Below are positions 8,970 to 16,925 of a stretch of 64,000 bases of DNA, one piece after another; the first letter of the stretch is position 1, and each line of letters begins with the position of its first letter. The translations under genes were made by a program, and so were the position numbers. A model generated the notes under the pieces. It did no database searches and was not told the DNA's origin. It worked only from the letters and a program-made list of their open reading frames with translations. This DNA comes from Adhaeribacter soli. Its GTDB lineage: Bacteria > Bacteroidota > Bacteroidia > Cytophagales > Hymenobacteraceae. The DNA lies in assembly GCF_008727925.1 (NCBI RefSeq), contig NZ_VTWT01000006.1, forward strand, positions 1 to 64,000. The letters run 5' to 3'.

Positions 8970-9158
8970 TCGCAAGTTTAGGCGGAGCCGTAACTTGTGA
9001 CTATTTCTGATAGCCAGTTTATAACTGGCGGAAGCATTGCGACTTTTCGGTAGCAAAACCTAGCGCTTTCGTAGTCAGCAGCTTTGGTTGCCTTGCAGGC
9101 AAGGTCTTTACAAACTGACCAAATAGATTCGCACAAGTTACGCTCCGCTAAACTTGCG
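8970..9158. repeat. MITE-like element with about 29-bp inverted ends
   Basis: CGCAAGTTTAGGCGGAGCCG at 8971-8990, running on to TAACTTGTG, is mirrored at 9132-9158 with two 1-bp deletions. The similarity continues inward (CTATTT and CAGTTT blocks on both sides). The 189-bp element fills the gap between copA and the ABC-F gene and contains no reading frame of note. Fragments resembling its end (GCGTTCCGCTAAAT) occur near 37297. Confidence 0.65.
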
Positions 9159-9181
9159 CGATGGGAAGTGAAATAGGTAAC

Positions 9182-11071
9182 TTACACGATCTCTCCCAAT
9201 TCCAGCCAACGTTCGCCTTTTTGGTCCAGGTCTTTGTTTATTTGTTCCATTTCGGCTGCGGCGGCGCTTAACTGCTGGTGATCCAACGCGCCGCTGTTCA
9301 TTTCGGCTACAAGGGCTTCTTTTCGCAATTCCAGTTTTTCGATGTCTTTTTCCAACTGTTCGTATTCCTGCTTTTCTTTAAAGGAGGCTTTCCGCTTTTT
9401 CTCGAAAGGGTCGCCGGTTGGAGCGGCCGCAGGAGCCGGATTGGCCGTTTTGGGTTTTTCGGGCTGAAGATTTACCGTTTTGTCCTGTTCTTTGAGCCAT
9501 TCGCGGTAATCGGTATAGTTGCCCGGGAAATTACGGATCCTGCCGTTGCCTTCGAAAATAAAAGCATGGTCGATGAGCTGGTCCATAAAGTAGCGGTCGT
9601 GAGATACGATCAGCAGACAGCCGCCGAAATTCAGCAGGAAATCTTCCAGAATATTTAAGGTAATAATATCCAGGTCGTTGGTCGGCTCATCGAGGATCAG
9701 AAAGTTCGGATTTTTAATAAGCACCCGTAGCAATTGTAAGCGCCGTTTTTCGCCCCCGCTCAGTTTGCCTACCATGGTGTATTGCTGGGCCGGAGCAAAC
9801 TGGAAGTGCTGCAGAAACTGAGAGGCCGAAATCACTTCGCCTTTGGCGGTTTCCACTACCTCGGCTACTTCCTTTACAATATCGATTACCCGCTGGTCTT
9901 CTTTAAAGGTAAGTTCAGTTTGGGTATAATAGCCGAAAACGGTCGTTTCCCCTTTCTCGATTTCCCCGGAATCGGGCTGGATCAGGCCGGTAAGGATGTT
10001 GAGCAGCGTACTTTTGCCCATCCCGTTCGGCCCGATAATACCAATGCGGTCTTTCTTTTTGAACACGTAGGAAAAATTGTCGATTACTTTTTTGTTGCCG
10101 AAGGATTTGCTGATGTGGCTTACTTCCAGGATCTTGTTTCCTTGGCGCGTTGTTTTAACGGAAAGATCGAGCGAAGGCCCCTGGGATTTGCCGGCTGCTT
10201 TTTCCTTTGTTTCATAAAAAGCATCGATGCGCGATTTCGATTTGGTACCCCGGGCTTTGGGCTGACGGCGCATCCATTCCAGTTCTTTGCGCATCAGGTT
10301 GCGGGCTCTGTCTACTTCTACGCCCTGCATTTCTTCGCGTTCGGCCTTTTTCTCCAGGAAATAGGCGTAATTCCCTTTATATGAAAAGACTTGTCCCTGA
10401 TCGAGTTCGGCAATTTCGGTAGCCACTCTATCCAGAAAATAGCGGTCGTGGGTAACCATTAAAAGGGTTTGCTGCTGGGTAGAAAGCACATTTTCCAACC
10501 ATTCAATGGTATCAAGGTCCAGGTGGTTGGTAGGCTCATCCAGAATTAAAAGGTCGGGTTCGGTAATAAGCATCCGGGCCATGGCTACGCGTTTGCGCTG
10601 CCCGCCGGAAAGCACCCTGATCGGGCGGTTCAGGTCGGGGATGCCGAGTTTTCCGAGGATCTGTTTTACTTTCTGTTCGTAATCCCAGGCGTTCAGGTCG
10701 GTCATGCGGTCCATAGCTTTTTGCAGCACATCGTGGTCGATGTTTTCATTGGCCATGGCTGCTTCGTATTCGCGGATCGCGTTCAGGGTATCGTTGGTTC
10801 CGGAGAAGAGGGCTTCCTGCACTGTAGCGTCTTCGTTCAGGAAAACCGGATTCTGGCTTAAATAGCCTACCAATATGCCATTGCGGGTACTTACCGATCC
10901 GGAATCGGGTTGAATTTCGCCGGCCAGGATGCGGAGCAACGTGGTTTTGCCCGTGCCGTTCACCCCAACCAAACCAATGCGCTGGCCGCGGTTAATTCCA
11001 AAATTAAGGTCTTTGAATAACCACCGGTCGGCGTAATTCTTAGAGATATTTTCTGCTGAAAGATAATTCAT
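9182..11071 (-). CDS. ABC-F family ATPase, Uup-like
   Basis: This 629-aa soluble protein has two ABC ATPase domains and no membrane segments: Walker A motifs GVNGTGKTT (about residue 36) and GPNGMGKST (about 348), signature motifs LSGGQRKR and LSGGEKRR, and Walker B LLILDEPTNHLDL and FLILDEPTNDLDI. The linker between the domains contains the ABC-F cross-over helices (about 240-300). The C-terminal 80 residues are charged and predicted coiled coil, as in Uup. ABC-F proteins act on ribosomes; Uup has also been linked to DNA transactions. Length and the C-terminal coiled coil favour Uup over EttA, which lacks it. Confidence 0.9.
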   Translation of the reverse strand: MNYLSAENISKNYADRWLFKDLNFGINRGQRIGLVGVNGTGKTTLLRILAGEIQPDSGSVSTRNGILVGYLSQNPVFLNEDATVQEALFSGTNDTLNAIREYEAAMANENIDHDVLQKAMDRMTDLNAWDYEQKVKQILGKLGIPDLNRPIRVLSGGQRKRVAMARMLITEPDLLILDEPTNHLDLDTIEWLENVLSTQQQTLLMVTHDRYFLDRVATEIAELDQGQVFSYKGNYAYFLEKKAEREEMQGVEVDRARNLMRKELEWMRRQPKARGTKSKSRIDAFYETKEKAAGKSQGPSLDLSVKTTRQGNKILEVSHISKSFGNKKVIDNFSYVFKKKDRIGIIGPNGMGKSTLLNILTGLIQPDSGEIEKGETTVFGYYTQTELTFKEDQRVIDIVKEVAEVVETAKGEVISASQFLQHFQFAPAQQYTMVGKLSGGEKRRLQLLRVLIKNPNFLILDEPTNDLDIITLNILEDFLLNFGGCLLIVSHDRYFMDQLIDHAFIFEGNGRIRNFPGNYTDYREWLKEQDKTVNLQPEKPKTANPAPAAAPTGDPFEKKRKASFKEKQEYEQLEKDIEKLELRKEALVAEMNSGALDHQQLSAAAAEMEQINKDLDQKGERWLELGEIV

Positions 11072-11137
11072 AAAGCAAAGGTAAGCATTTCAGGTTTCAT
11101 AAGCCGAAACGGTAGGGCAGGAAGCGAAAAAGTAAAG

Positions 11138-11650
11138 TCAGGCCTTTTTTAACCGGACCGTAGTGCCGGCTACCAGGTCGTGGAGCGTTTGTTTCCGGCT
11201 ACTGAAAAATGCGGAAACCAGCCCAAGAAGCAAGGTTCCAACCGAAAGGTATTTGGCGAAATGCCGGATAGAGGCCTGCCAGAAATTAATGCGTTTGCCG
11301 TTCATATCGGTAACCTTCATCCTTAATACAATTTTCCCCACCGTACCCTGCTTCACCGAAGACTCCATAACGGCATTATACAGCCAGTGAATAAATAAAA
11401 AGTAAAGATTGACATAAAGCAGTTTGCCAATGTAACCCATATCGGCCAGAAAAATATCCGGTTTCGGGAACAGTAAGCCACTGCTGCCGTCGGCCGGAAA
11501 CGGGCAGCCGACCATAAAATAAACCGTAAAACTCTGAATGAAAAGGAACAGGCCGGTATCGATCAGGAAGGCAGCCCAACGGCAATGGAGGGGAGCATAG
11601 GCCGAAGTTCGCCGTATAACGGAAGGCCGGTGAATGCTGATAACTGCCAT
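11138..11650 (-). CDS. RDD family membrane protein
   Basis: This 170-aa protein has an RDD-type start (RWAAFLIDTGLFLFIQSFTV, residues 24-43, with the conserved Arg and Asp), two further hydrophobic segments (about 75-95 and 133-150) and the HDLVAGTTV ending seen in RDD proteins. The family consists of small membrane proteins proposed to be transporters or accessory subunits. It lies 66 bp downstream of the ABC-F gene on the same strand and may share its transcript. Confidence 0.85.
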   Translation of the reverse strand: MAVISIHRPSVIRRTSAYAPLHCRWAAFLIDTGLFLFIQSFTVYFMVGCPFPADGSSGLLFPKPDIFLADMGYIGKLLYVNLYFLFIHWLYNAVMESSVKQGTVGKIVLRMKVTDMNGKRINFWQASIRHFAKYLSVGTLLLGLVSAFFSSRKQTLHDLVAGTTVRLKKA

Positions 11651-11942
11651 ATAAATTTAAAGTGTATTGGTGTTGTGGGTAAAGCATAGTATATGGAAGT
11701 TTCAGATCTCGGAAAGGAAGACTGGAGGGGTGAGTTACAGGTTAAAATATTGTATAAATATCAGGGTGGAAAATGCAGGATTAAAGCCGGAGCATGTTTA
11801 ATTAAACGTTTTTGAAAGCAAAAGGGTAGGCTGTCCGGCTTTATTATTTGTACTGAAAAGCACCTTTTAGGCCTGTTCTGCCATATTTTTCCAGGTTATA
11901 ATTACAAACATGAACGTTGTTGTTCCCTGAAATTTATGGCAC
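11651..11942. other. Intergenic region, no gene seen
   Basis: AT-rich spacer upstream of the RDD gene (transcribed leftwards). I see no reading frame, repeat or RNA-like structure apart from the terminator that follows. Confidence 0.5.
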
Positions 11943-11972
11943 AAAAAAGCCGGAGTTTCTACTCCGGCTTTT
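11943..11972 (-). terminator. Terminator of the first SPW gene
   Basis: AAAAAAGCCGGAG-TTTCTA-CTCCGGCTTTT is a compact hairpin with A/T runs on both sides. It lies 20 bp beyond the leftward stop codon. Confidence 0.8.
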
Positions 11973-11992
11973 AACAAGTCAATCCAAAACAA

Positions 11993-12385
11993 TTAACTTG
12001 TGTGGTGGGTCCTGAAATCGGTATGCGGCCGGTGCACGTAATCCGGAACCGTTTTGGTCATGATCGAAGCTAAGATCGAGAAGATACCTACGATTACATG
12101 AGGAGCCCATACTATATTGCTGAAATTAAAGATCCAGGGAGATGCTGCCAGGAAAATACCTATTATAAAGTCCATCCGCAAGTGGTTCACCATCGAAATT
12201 TTATGGATAACCCCTGCTTCATAATCCGTCATAATAGCTTGCAGCAGCACCAGTACCCCGACTACAACCGGTACCCAGGTTTCGGCTCCACCTCTGTCGA
12301 AGTTAAAGAGCCAGGGAGCGGCAATAAGCAAAACGCCCACGATATAGTCGAGCATACCGTGAACTTTTGTTGGTATGATACGCAT
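11993..12385 (-). CDS. SPW repeat membrane protein (copy 1)
   Basis: This 130-aa protein contains two SPW-type repeats (IAAPWLFNF near residues 20-28 and LAASPWIFNF near 79-88), each a pair of hydrophobic helices separated by polar loops. The frame is open to 12517, but the start at 12385 is chosen because AAGGAGG lies 7 nt upstream and because the product then matches its neighbour in length and N-terminus (MRIIPTKVHGMLDY versus MNLISTRMHGIMDY). The function of SPW proteins is unknown. It is a tandem paralog of the next gene. Confidence 0.85.
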   Translation of the reverse strand: MRIIPTKVHGMLDYIVGVLLIAAPWLFNFDRGGAETWVPVVVGVLVLLQAIMTDYEAGVIHKISMVNHLRMDFIIGIFLAASPWIFNFSNIVWAPHVIVGIFSILASIMTKTVPDYVHRPHTDFRTHHTS

Positions 12386-12561
12386 AACTACCTCCTTTTT
12401 AAAATGTATTACTTTATTGTTTACGATTTCTGTTAGCAAGGTGGTATTAATTGTATCTAAAGTAAGTGGTAATCCCGCTACCGTTCTATCCGGACTTGAA
12501 TTCGATCCTATTTGCAAGGTTTTTATCCACGTAATTTTATTTTTTTTCCGGCAGGAAATTC

Positions 12562-12951
12562 TTAAACCCCGTGGTGCGGAGTCCGGTGAACGTTTCCGGG
12601 GCTGTAACCAGGCTCTTTGTTTGTAACCAGGTACATTAAAATTGGAACAATGCCCAGGATCACGTGCGGCATCCAGACCCTTTCGTTAAAGCCGAAAAGC
12701 CAGGGCGAACAAGCCAGCGCCGCCCCGATAAAAATATCCATGATCAGGTGGGTGCGCATCGGGATAATGTGAACCAAGCCGGGTTCGAAATCGGTCATTG
12801 CAGCCTGAGCCAGAATAAGCGCCCCGATTACTACCGGCACCCAGGTTTCCGCCCCGCCGGCCGCAAAATTCAATAGCCAGGGCGAGGCAATAATGACGAT
12901 GCCCAGCAGATAATCCATAATGCCGTGCATCCGGGTTGATATTAAATTCAT
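12562..12951 (-). CDS. SPW repeat membrane protein (copy 2)
   Basis: This 129-aa inner-membrane protein has two SPW repeats (IIASPWLLNF and LACSPWLFGF), each about 60 residues and followed by a conserved GAETWVPVVIGALIL or WMPHVILGIVPIL helix. It shares most positions with the gene downstream, so the pair is a tandem duplication; both end in a His-rich tail (HRTPHHGV here, HRPHTDFRTHHTS in the other). The 176-bp gap between them could hold a second promoter. Confidence 0.85.
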   Translation of the reverse strand: MNLISTRMHGIMDYLLGIVIIASPWLLNFAAGGAETWVPVVIGALILAQAAMTDFEPGLVHIIPMRTHLIMDIFIGAALACSPWLFGFNERVWMPHVILGIVPILMYLVTNKEPGYSPGNVHRTPHHGV

Positions 12952-12995
12952 AGTTTGTTTCCTTTCATTTATGAGGGTGAATACTGATTTTTTTA

Positions 12996-13013
12996 ATTGA
13001 ATATAAATTCAAT
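12996..13013. promoter_or_regulatory. Perfect inverted repeat upstream of the SPW pair
   Basis: ATTGAAT-ATAA-ATTCAAT lies 45 bp upstream of the second SPW gene in AT-rich DNA. Symmetry and position suggest an operator. No regulator can be assigned. Confidence 0.35.
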
Positions 13014-13240
13014 CTATTACTAAATAAAATACGTTGTAAAAAGCAGGTTGTTAAGGTTAAGTGCTTAATTTATTGGTAAATACGAAGTTGTTTTTGCCCT
13101 GCCTTCCGGTACAGAAATAGTATTGTTTTCGCCTGAAAAACCCGGGAAGTGGCCATTGTGAACCGGAAATTAAAGGATGCTAAAAGGAAAGGTTTATTTT
13201 ACCGGAAAAGCCTGCTAACTTCGGGCTTCAGTTTTAATTT

Positions 13241-14059
13241 ATGCCAGTTCAGGAGTTAAAAAATCTGCCCATCGGAATTTTCGACAGCGGCATCGGCGGG
13301 CTTACCGTAGCGCACGCCATCACCCGGATTCTTCCCCACGAAAACCTTATTTATTTCGGCGATACTGCCCATTTGCCCTACGGCGATAAATCTACCGCCG
13401 CTATTCAGGCCTACTCGGTAAAGATCTGTGACCTGTTGATCCGCCAAAAATGCAAGGTTATTTTAATCGCCTGTAATTCGGCCTCGGCCGCCGCCTTCGA
13501 ATTAGTTAAAGAATACGTAGGCTCCAAAGCCAAAGTCCTGAACGTAATAGACCCGACTGTTGAATACATCGGAGAGCATTACGCCGGTAAAACTATCGGC
13601 CTGATCGGAACGAAGCAAACCATTAATTCCAACGTTTATAAAAAAAAGATAGACGCCCTGGACAAGGAAATTACCCTGCAATCATTGGCAACGCCTTTAC
13701 TGGCAGCCATGATCGAAGAAGGCTTTTTCAACAACAACATTTCCGAAAGCGTTATCAGCACCTATCTGTCCGATCCTCACCTGCAAAATATCGAAGCCCT
13801 GATCCTGGGCTGTACCCACTACCCATTAATTAAGAACCAGATCGGAGCCTTTTACGAAGGTAGGGTAGATGTGCTGGATACCTCGTTCCTGGTAGCGCAA
13901 CACGTAAAAAGTTTCCTGCAGGAACATAACCTTGCCAGTGAGAACCCAGCTGCCGATCACCAATTTTACGTTTCCGATTTTACCCAATCCTTCGAAGAAT
14001 CGACCCGCATCTTTTTCGAGAAGGAAGTACACTTGGAGCATTATCCGTTGTGGGAATAG
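13241..14059 (+). CDS. murI: Glutamate racemase
   Basis: This 272-aa cytosolic enzyme converts L- to D-glutamate for peptidoglycan. It has the paired catalytic cysteines of the family: Cys78 in ACNSAS and Cys191 in GCTHYPL. The N-terminal IGIFDSGIGGLTV and the YFGDTAHLPYG segment are also diagnostic. Length is normal. It stands alone between the SPW genes and a long intergenic region. Confidence 0.96.
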   Translation: MPVQELKNLPIGIFDSGIGGLTVAHAITRILPHENLIYFGDTAHLPYGDKSTAAIQAYSVKICDLLIRQKCKVILIACNSASAAAFELVKEYVGSKAKVLNVIDPTVEYIGEHYAGKTIGLIGTKQTINSNVYKKKIDALDKEITLQSLATPLLAAMIEEGFFNNNISESVISTYLSDPHLQNIEALILGCTHYPLIKNQIGAFYEGRVDVLDTSFLVAQHVKSFLQEHNLASENPAADHQFYVSDFTQSFEESTRIFFEKEVHLEHYPLWE

Positions 14060-14175
14060 CTTTGTAAAGTAATTAGGTTCCCTTTTTTCTTTCTGAAATG
14101 AAGAACAGGTAATCAGTTTTTTCACTTTAAGAATCAGGACAACTTAAATTTGAATAATAAGCATTTGCTTTTTCT

Positions 14176-14238
14176 GTCATTCTGGAAGAATCTTGTGATT
14201 TCTGAGCTTTGAACCCATAAATTTCTTACAAAATGACA
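14176..14238. repeat. Dispersed GTCATTCTGGAAGAATC repeat
   Basis: GTCATTCTGGAAGAATCTTG is followed by a conserved TTGAACC and closed by ATGACAA. A second copy with the same order of blocks is at 62555-62616. The ends (GTCAT/ATGAC) are inverted. Confidence 0.6.
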
Positions 14239-14431
14239 ACCGTAATAGTTTAAAATAATTTGGTCCATTACTTAAGCCATTTCAGGTTAAAGCAACTTTG
14301 GAAGAAAATAAATTGTTCAGCAGGAGCGGGGAAGAAATTTAGCTTTGGTATTGGTAACGGTACTTTTTAAAGGCGTTATGTTACCGTTTAAAGTATTTTG
14401 AATAAAACAAAAAGTGCCTGCCTGTCAGGAA

Positions 14432-14463
14432 TTGCTTTACCGCTACAAATACTGGTAACTTTG
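14432..14463 (+). promoter_or_regulatory. Candidate promoter for the PurF-like gene
   Basis: TTGC (14432-14435) and TAACTTTG (14456-14463) are 20 nt apart, close to the Bacteroidota consensus. This would give a leader of about 165 nt that includes the hairpin at 14575-14598. Confidence 0.4.
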
Positions 14464-14635
14464 CTTTCAATTCCGGAACTGAATTTCAGGAGTTGGGTAA
14501 ACGCTAAGCTTTCCGACCTGAAAAGGCAGGTTGCTTACATTAAATAGAAATGCTATTAAAAAGCTCCCAAAAAGTCCTCCCCTGTTTTTAGGGGAGGATT
14601 TAGGTGGGGTCAAACGAACAACGTTCAATAAATAA

Positions 14636-16531
14636 ATGAGTGACGAAATAAAACACGAGTGCGGCATTGCCCTGATCCGATTGCGAAAGCCGCTTTCGTA
14701 TTACGCCGAAAAGTACGGGTCGCCGATGTATGCCATCAATAAGCTGTACCTGCTCATGGAAAAGCAGCACAACCGCGGCCAGGACGGCGCCGGCATCGCC
14801 AGTATCAAGATCAGCGCGCAACCCGGCACCGAATACATCAGCCGCGACCGGAGCGTGAAAACCCAGGCCATAAACCACATATTCGGGAAAATTGGCGAAC
14901 GGTATACCAAGCTGCAGAAAAAGCACCCTAACGAAGTAAAAGATATTGAATGGCTCCGGCAAAACATGCCTTTTTTAGGCGACGTTTACCTGGGCCATTT
15001 GCGTTATGGGACCCACGGGGAAAACGTGATCGATAACTGTCACCCGATGGTGCGGGAGAATAACTGGCGGAGCCGGAGCCTGGCCGTGGCCGGTAACTTC
15101 AACATGACCAACGTAGAAGAACTTTTTACCAAACTGGTAGAGATCGGTCAGCACCCTACCCATAAAGTAGATACCATTACGGTGCTCGAAAAGATCGGCC
15201 ACTTCCTGGACGAAGAAAACCAGGTAATGTTCGATCATTTCAAGAAAACCACCGACGACAATACCGAGATCTCCAGACTGATAGAAGAAAACCTCGACCT
15301 GCAGCGGGTACTTCGCCGCGCCTGCAAAGATTTCGACGGCGGTTATGCCATGGCCGGCTTAACGGGTTATGGCGCCAGCTTCGTTGTGCGCGATCCTTCG
15401 GGCATTCGTCCGGCTTATTATTACATGGACGAGGAAGTAGTAGTAATTGCTTCGGAAAAACCCGCCATTAAAACGGCTTTCGGTATCGAGTACAGCCAGA
15501 TAAAAGAAATTACCCCCGGCTGTGCCTTGATCGTAAACAAAAAAGGCGAAGCCCGGGAACTGGAAATTACACCACCGCGCGAAAAACGGTCCTGCAGTTT
15601 CGAACGCATTTACTTTTCCCGCGGCAACGACCCCGAAATTTATACCGAGCGCAAGAATATGGGCCGCTTGCTGTGTGCTCAGATTTTGGAAGCCATAAAT
15701 TTCGACCTGCCCAATACCGTTTTCTCCTACATTCCGAATACCGCCGAAACTTCTTTCCTGGGCATGGTAAAAGGCATGGAACAATACCTCCGCGAACACC
15801 GCATTGCTTCCAGCCATAATAAAAGCATCAGCCCGGAAGAACTCGATGAGATCCTGGCTTTCCGGCCGCGGGTAGAGAAACTGGTAATTAAAGACGTAAA
15901 ACTACGCACCTTTATTACCGACGACAACAACCGCGACGATCTGGTAACCCACGTCTACGACACCACCTACGAGGTTATAAAAAAAGGCGTCGATACGGTA
16001 GTGGTTATCGACGATTCCATTGTAAGAGGTACCACACTCGAGAAAAGCATTATCCGGATGCTGGACCGCCTGGAACCAAAGAAGATCGTGATCGTTTCCT
16101 GTGCCCCCCAGATCCGCTACCCGGATTGCTACGGCATCGATATGTCGAAGCTGAAAGAGTTTGTCGCCTTCCGCGCCATGCTAAACCTGCTGGATGCTAC
16201 CGGTAAGAGCCATCTGCTGGAAGACGTATATAAGAAATGCAAAGAAGCCGACGGAACCGAGCGCATGATGCAGGAGAACTTTGTGCAGGAACTTTACGCT
16301 CCTTTCACGGCAGAAGAGGTCTCGCAGGAAATAGCCCGCATTGTAAAGGCCAAAGATGTAAAAGCCGAAGTAGACGTAATATACCAGACCATCGAAAACC
16401 ACCACCTGGCTTGTCCGAACCATTCCGGTGATTGGTATTTCACGGGAAATTATCCGACGCCCGGCGGGAACAGGGTAGTGAATAGGGCATTTATTAACTT
16501 TATGGAGAACAATCAGAACAGGGCTTATTAA
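14636..16531 (+). CDS. Long amidophosphoribosyltransferase (PurF-like)
   Basis: This 631-aa protein has two domains. The N-terminal class II glutamine amidotransferase domain begins HECGIALI, with Cys9 as the probable nucleophile after removal of a short propeptide, and includes NRGQDGAGI and GHLRYGTHG. The C-terminal phosphoribosyltransferase domain has the PRPP loop VVVIDDSIVRGTT (about residues 455-467). PurF makes phosphoribosylamine, the first step of purine synthesis. It is about 120 residues longer than E. coli PurF, with extra sequence between the domains and at the C-terminus (a TYP-like region followed by NHSGDWYFTGNYPTPGG). Whether it is the purine enzyme or a specialised paralog depends on whether a standard purF exists elsewhere. 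Confidence 0.88.
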   Translation: MSDEIKHECGIALIRLRKPLSYYAEKYGSPMYAINKLYLLMEKQHNRGQDGAGIASIKISAQPGTEYISRDRSVKTQAINHIFGKIGERYTKLQKKHPNEVKDIEWLRQNMPFLGDVYLGHLRYGTHGENVIDNCHPMVRENNWRSRSLAVAGNFNMTNVEELFTKLVEIGQHPTHKVDTITVLEKIGHFLDEENQVMFDHFKKTTDDNTEISRLIEENLDLQRVLRRACKDFDGGYAMAGLTGYGASFVVRDPSGIRPAYYYMDEEVVVIASEKPAIKTAFGIEYSQIKEITPGCALIVNKKGEARELEITPPREKRSCSFERIYFSRGNDPEIYTERKNMGRLLCAQILEAINFDLPNTVFSYIPNTAETSFLGMVKGMEQYLREHRIASSHNKSISPEELDEILAFRPRVEKLVIKDVKLRTFITDDNNRDDLVTHVYDTTYEVIKKGVDTVVVIDDSIVRGTTLEKSIIRMLDRLEPKKIVIVSCAPQIRYPDCYGIDMSKLKEFVAFRAMLNLLDATGKSHLLEDVYKKCKEADGTERMMQENFVQELYAPFTAEEVSQEIARIVKAKDVKAEVDVIYQTIENHHLACPNHSGDWYFTGNYPTPGGNRVVNRAFINFMENNQNRAY

Positions 16532-16583
16532 ATTCTGAATGGCACTGTTAAAACGGCCATTACACAAACAATAACCAACAGGG

Positions 16584-16611
16584 CAGGGCTTATTTAAGCC
16601 CTGTTTTTTTT
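16584..16611 (+). terminator. Terminator of the PurF-like gene
   Basis: CAGGGCTT-ATTT-AAGCCCTG followed by eight T. It lies 53 bp after the stop. The remaining 16612-16925 is an AT-rich leader of the next gene without other features. Confidence 0.85.
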
Positions 16612-16711
16612 GTTATTTTAATGAAGTTTGATAAAATAAATGCAACGAACAATTTAGTGTTCAAACATAAAGTTGTTATAAGGTATTTTGTGTTTTTTTG
16701 TTAATACAAGG

Positions 16712-16743
16712 TTTAATATTCAATTAAAAATGTGTTAATTTTG
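16712..16743 (+). promoter_or_regulatory. Candidate promoter of the first T9SS cargo gene
   Basis: TTTA (16712-16715) and TAATTTTG (16736-16743) are 20 nt apart, near the Bacteroidota consensus. The predicted leader is about 175 nt and very AT-rich. Confidence 0.35.
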
Positions 16744-16925
16744 GAATAGTAAAAAATTAGCATAAAACGCACTATTAAAGTTGGCGGTAGAATTCTGGCA
16801 CTTTTTATGTGTATATTACAATGAATTTGAACTAAATTTTATAAAAAATGGTTCGCCGGCTAATCCCAGGTATCAAGTTCATCGTAATATGCTCGGATTA
16901 AAGTTTTCGCATTTATTATTTTTAT

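Larger units (their letters stand above)
14060..14635. other. Long intergenic region with repeat fragments
   Basis: No credible gene. It holds a dispersed repeat (14176-14238), a possible promoter (14432-14463) and, at 14575-14598, a TCCTCCCCT / AGGGGAGGA hairpin that resembles part of the larger repeats at 38010-38180 and 50767-50936. The last item lies in the predicted leader of the PurF-like gene. Confidence 0.6.

Noticed and set aside
9278-9658. Open frames on the plus strand inside the ABC-F gene, including 9782-10384
   Set aside because: They are antisense shadows of a clear two-domain ATPase; composition is Phe-rich as expected for reversed coding DNA.
12386-12517. N-terminal extension of the first SPW protein
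   Set aside because: A strong ribosome-binding site before the internal ATG and the match to its paralog support the shorter start.
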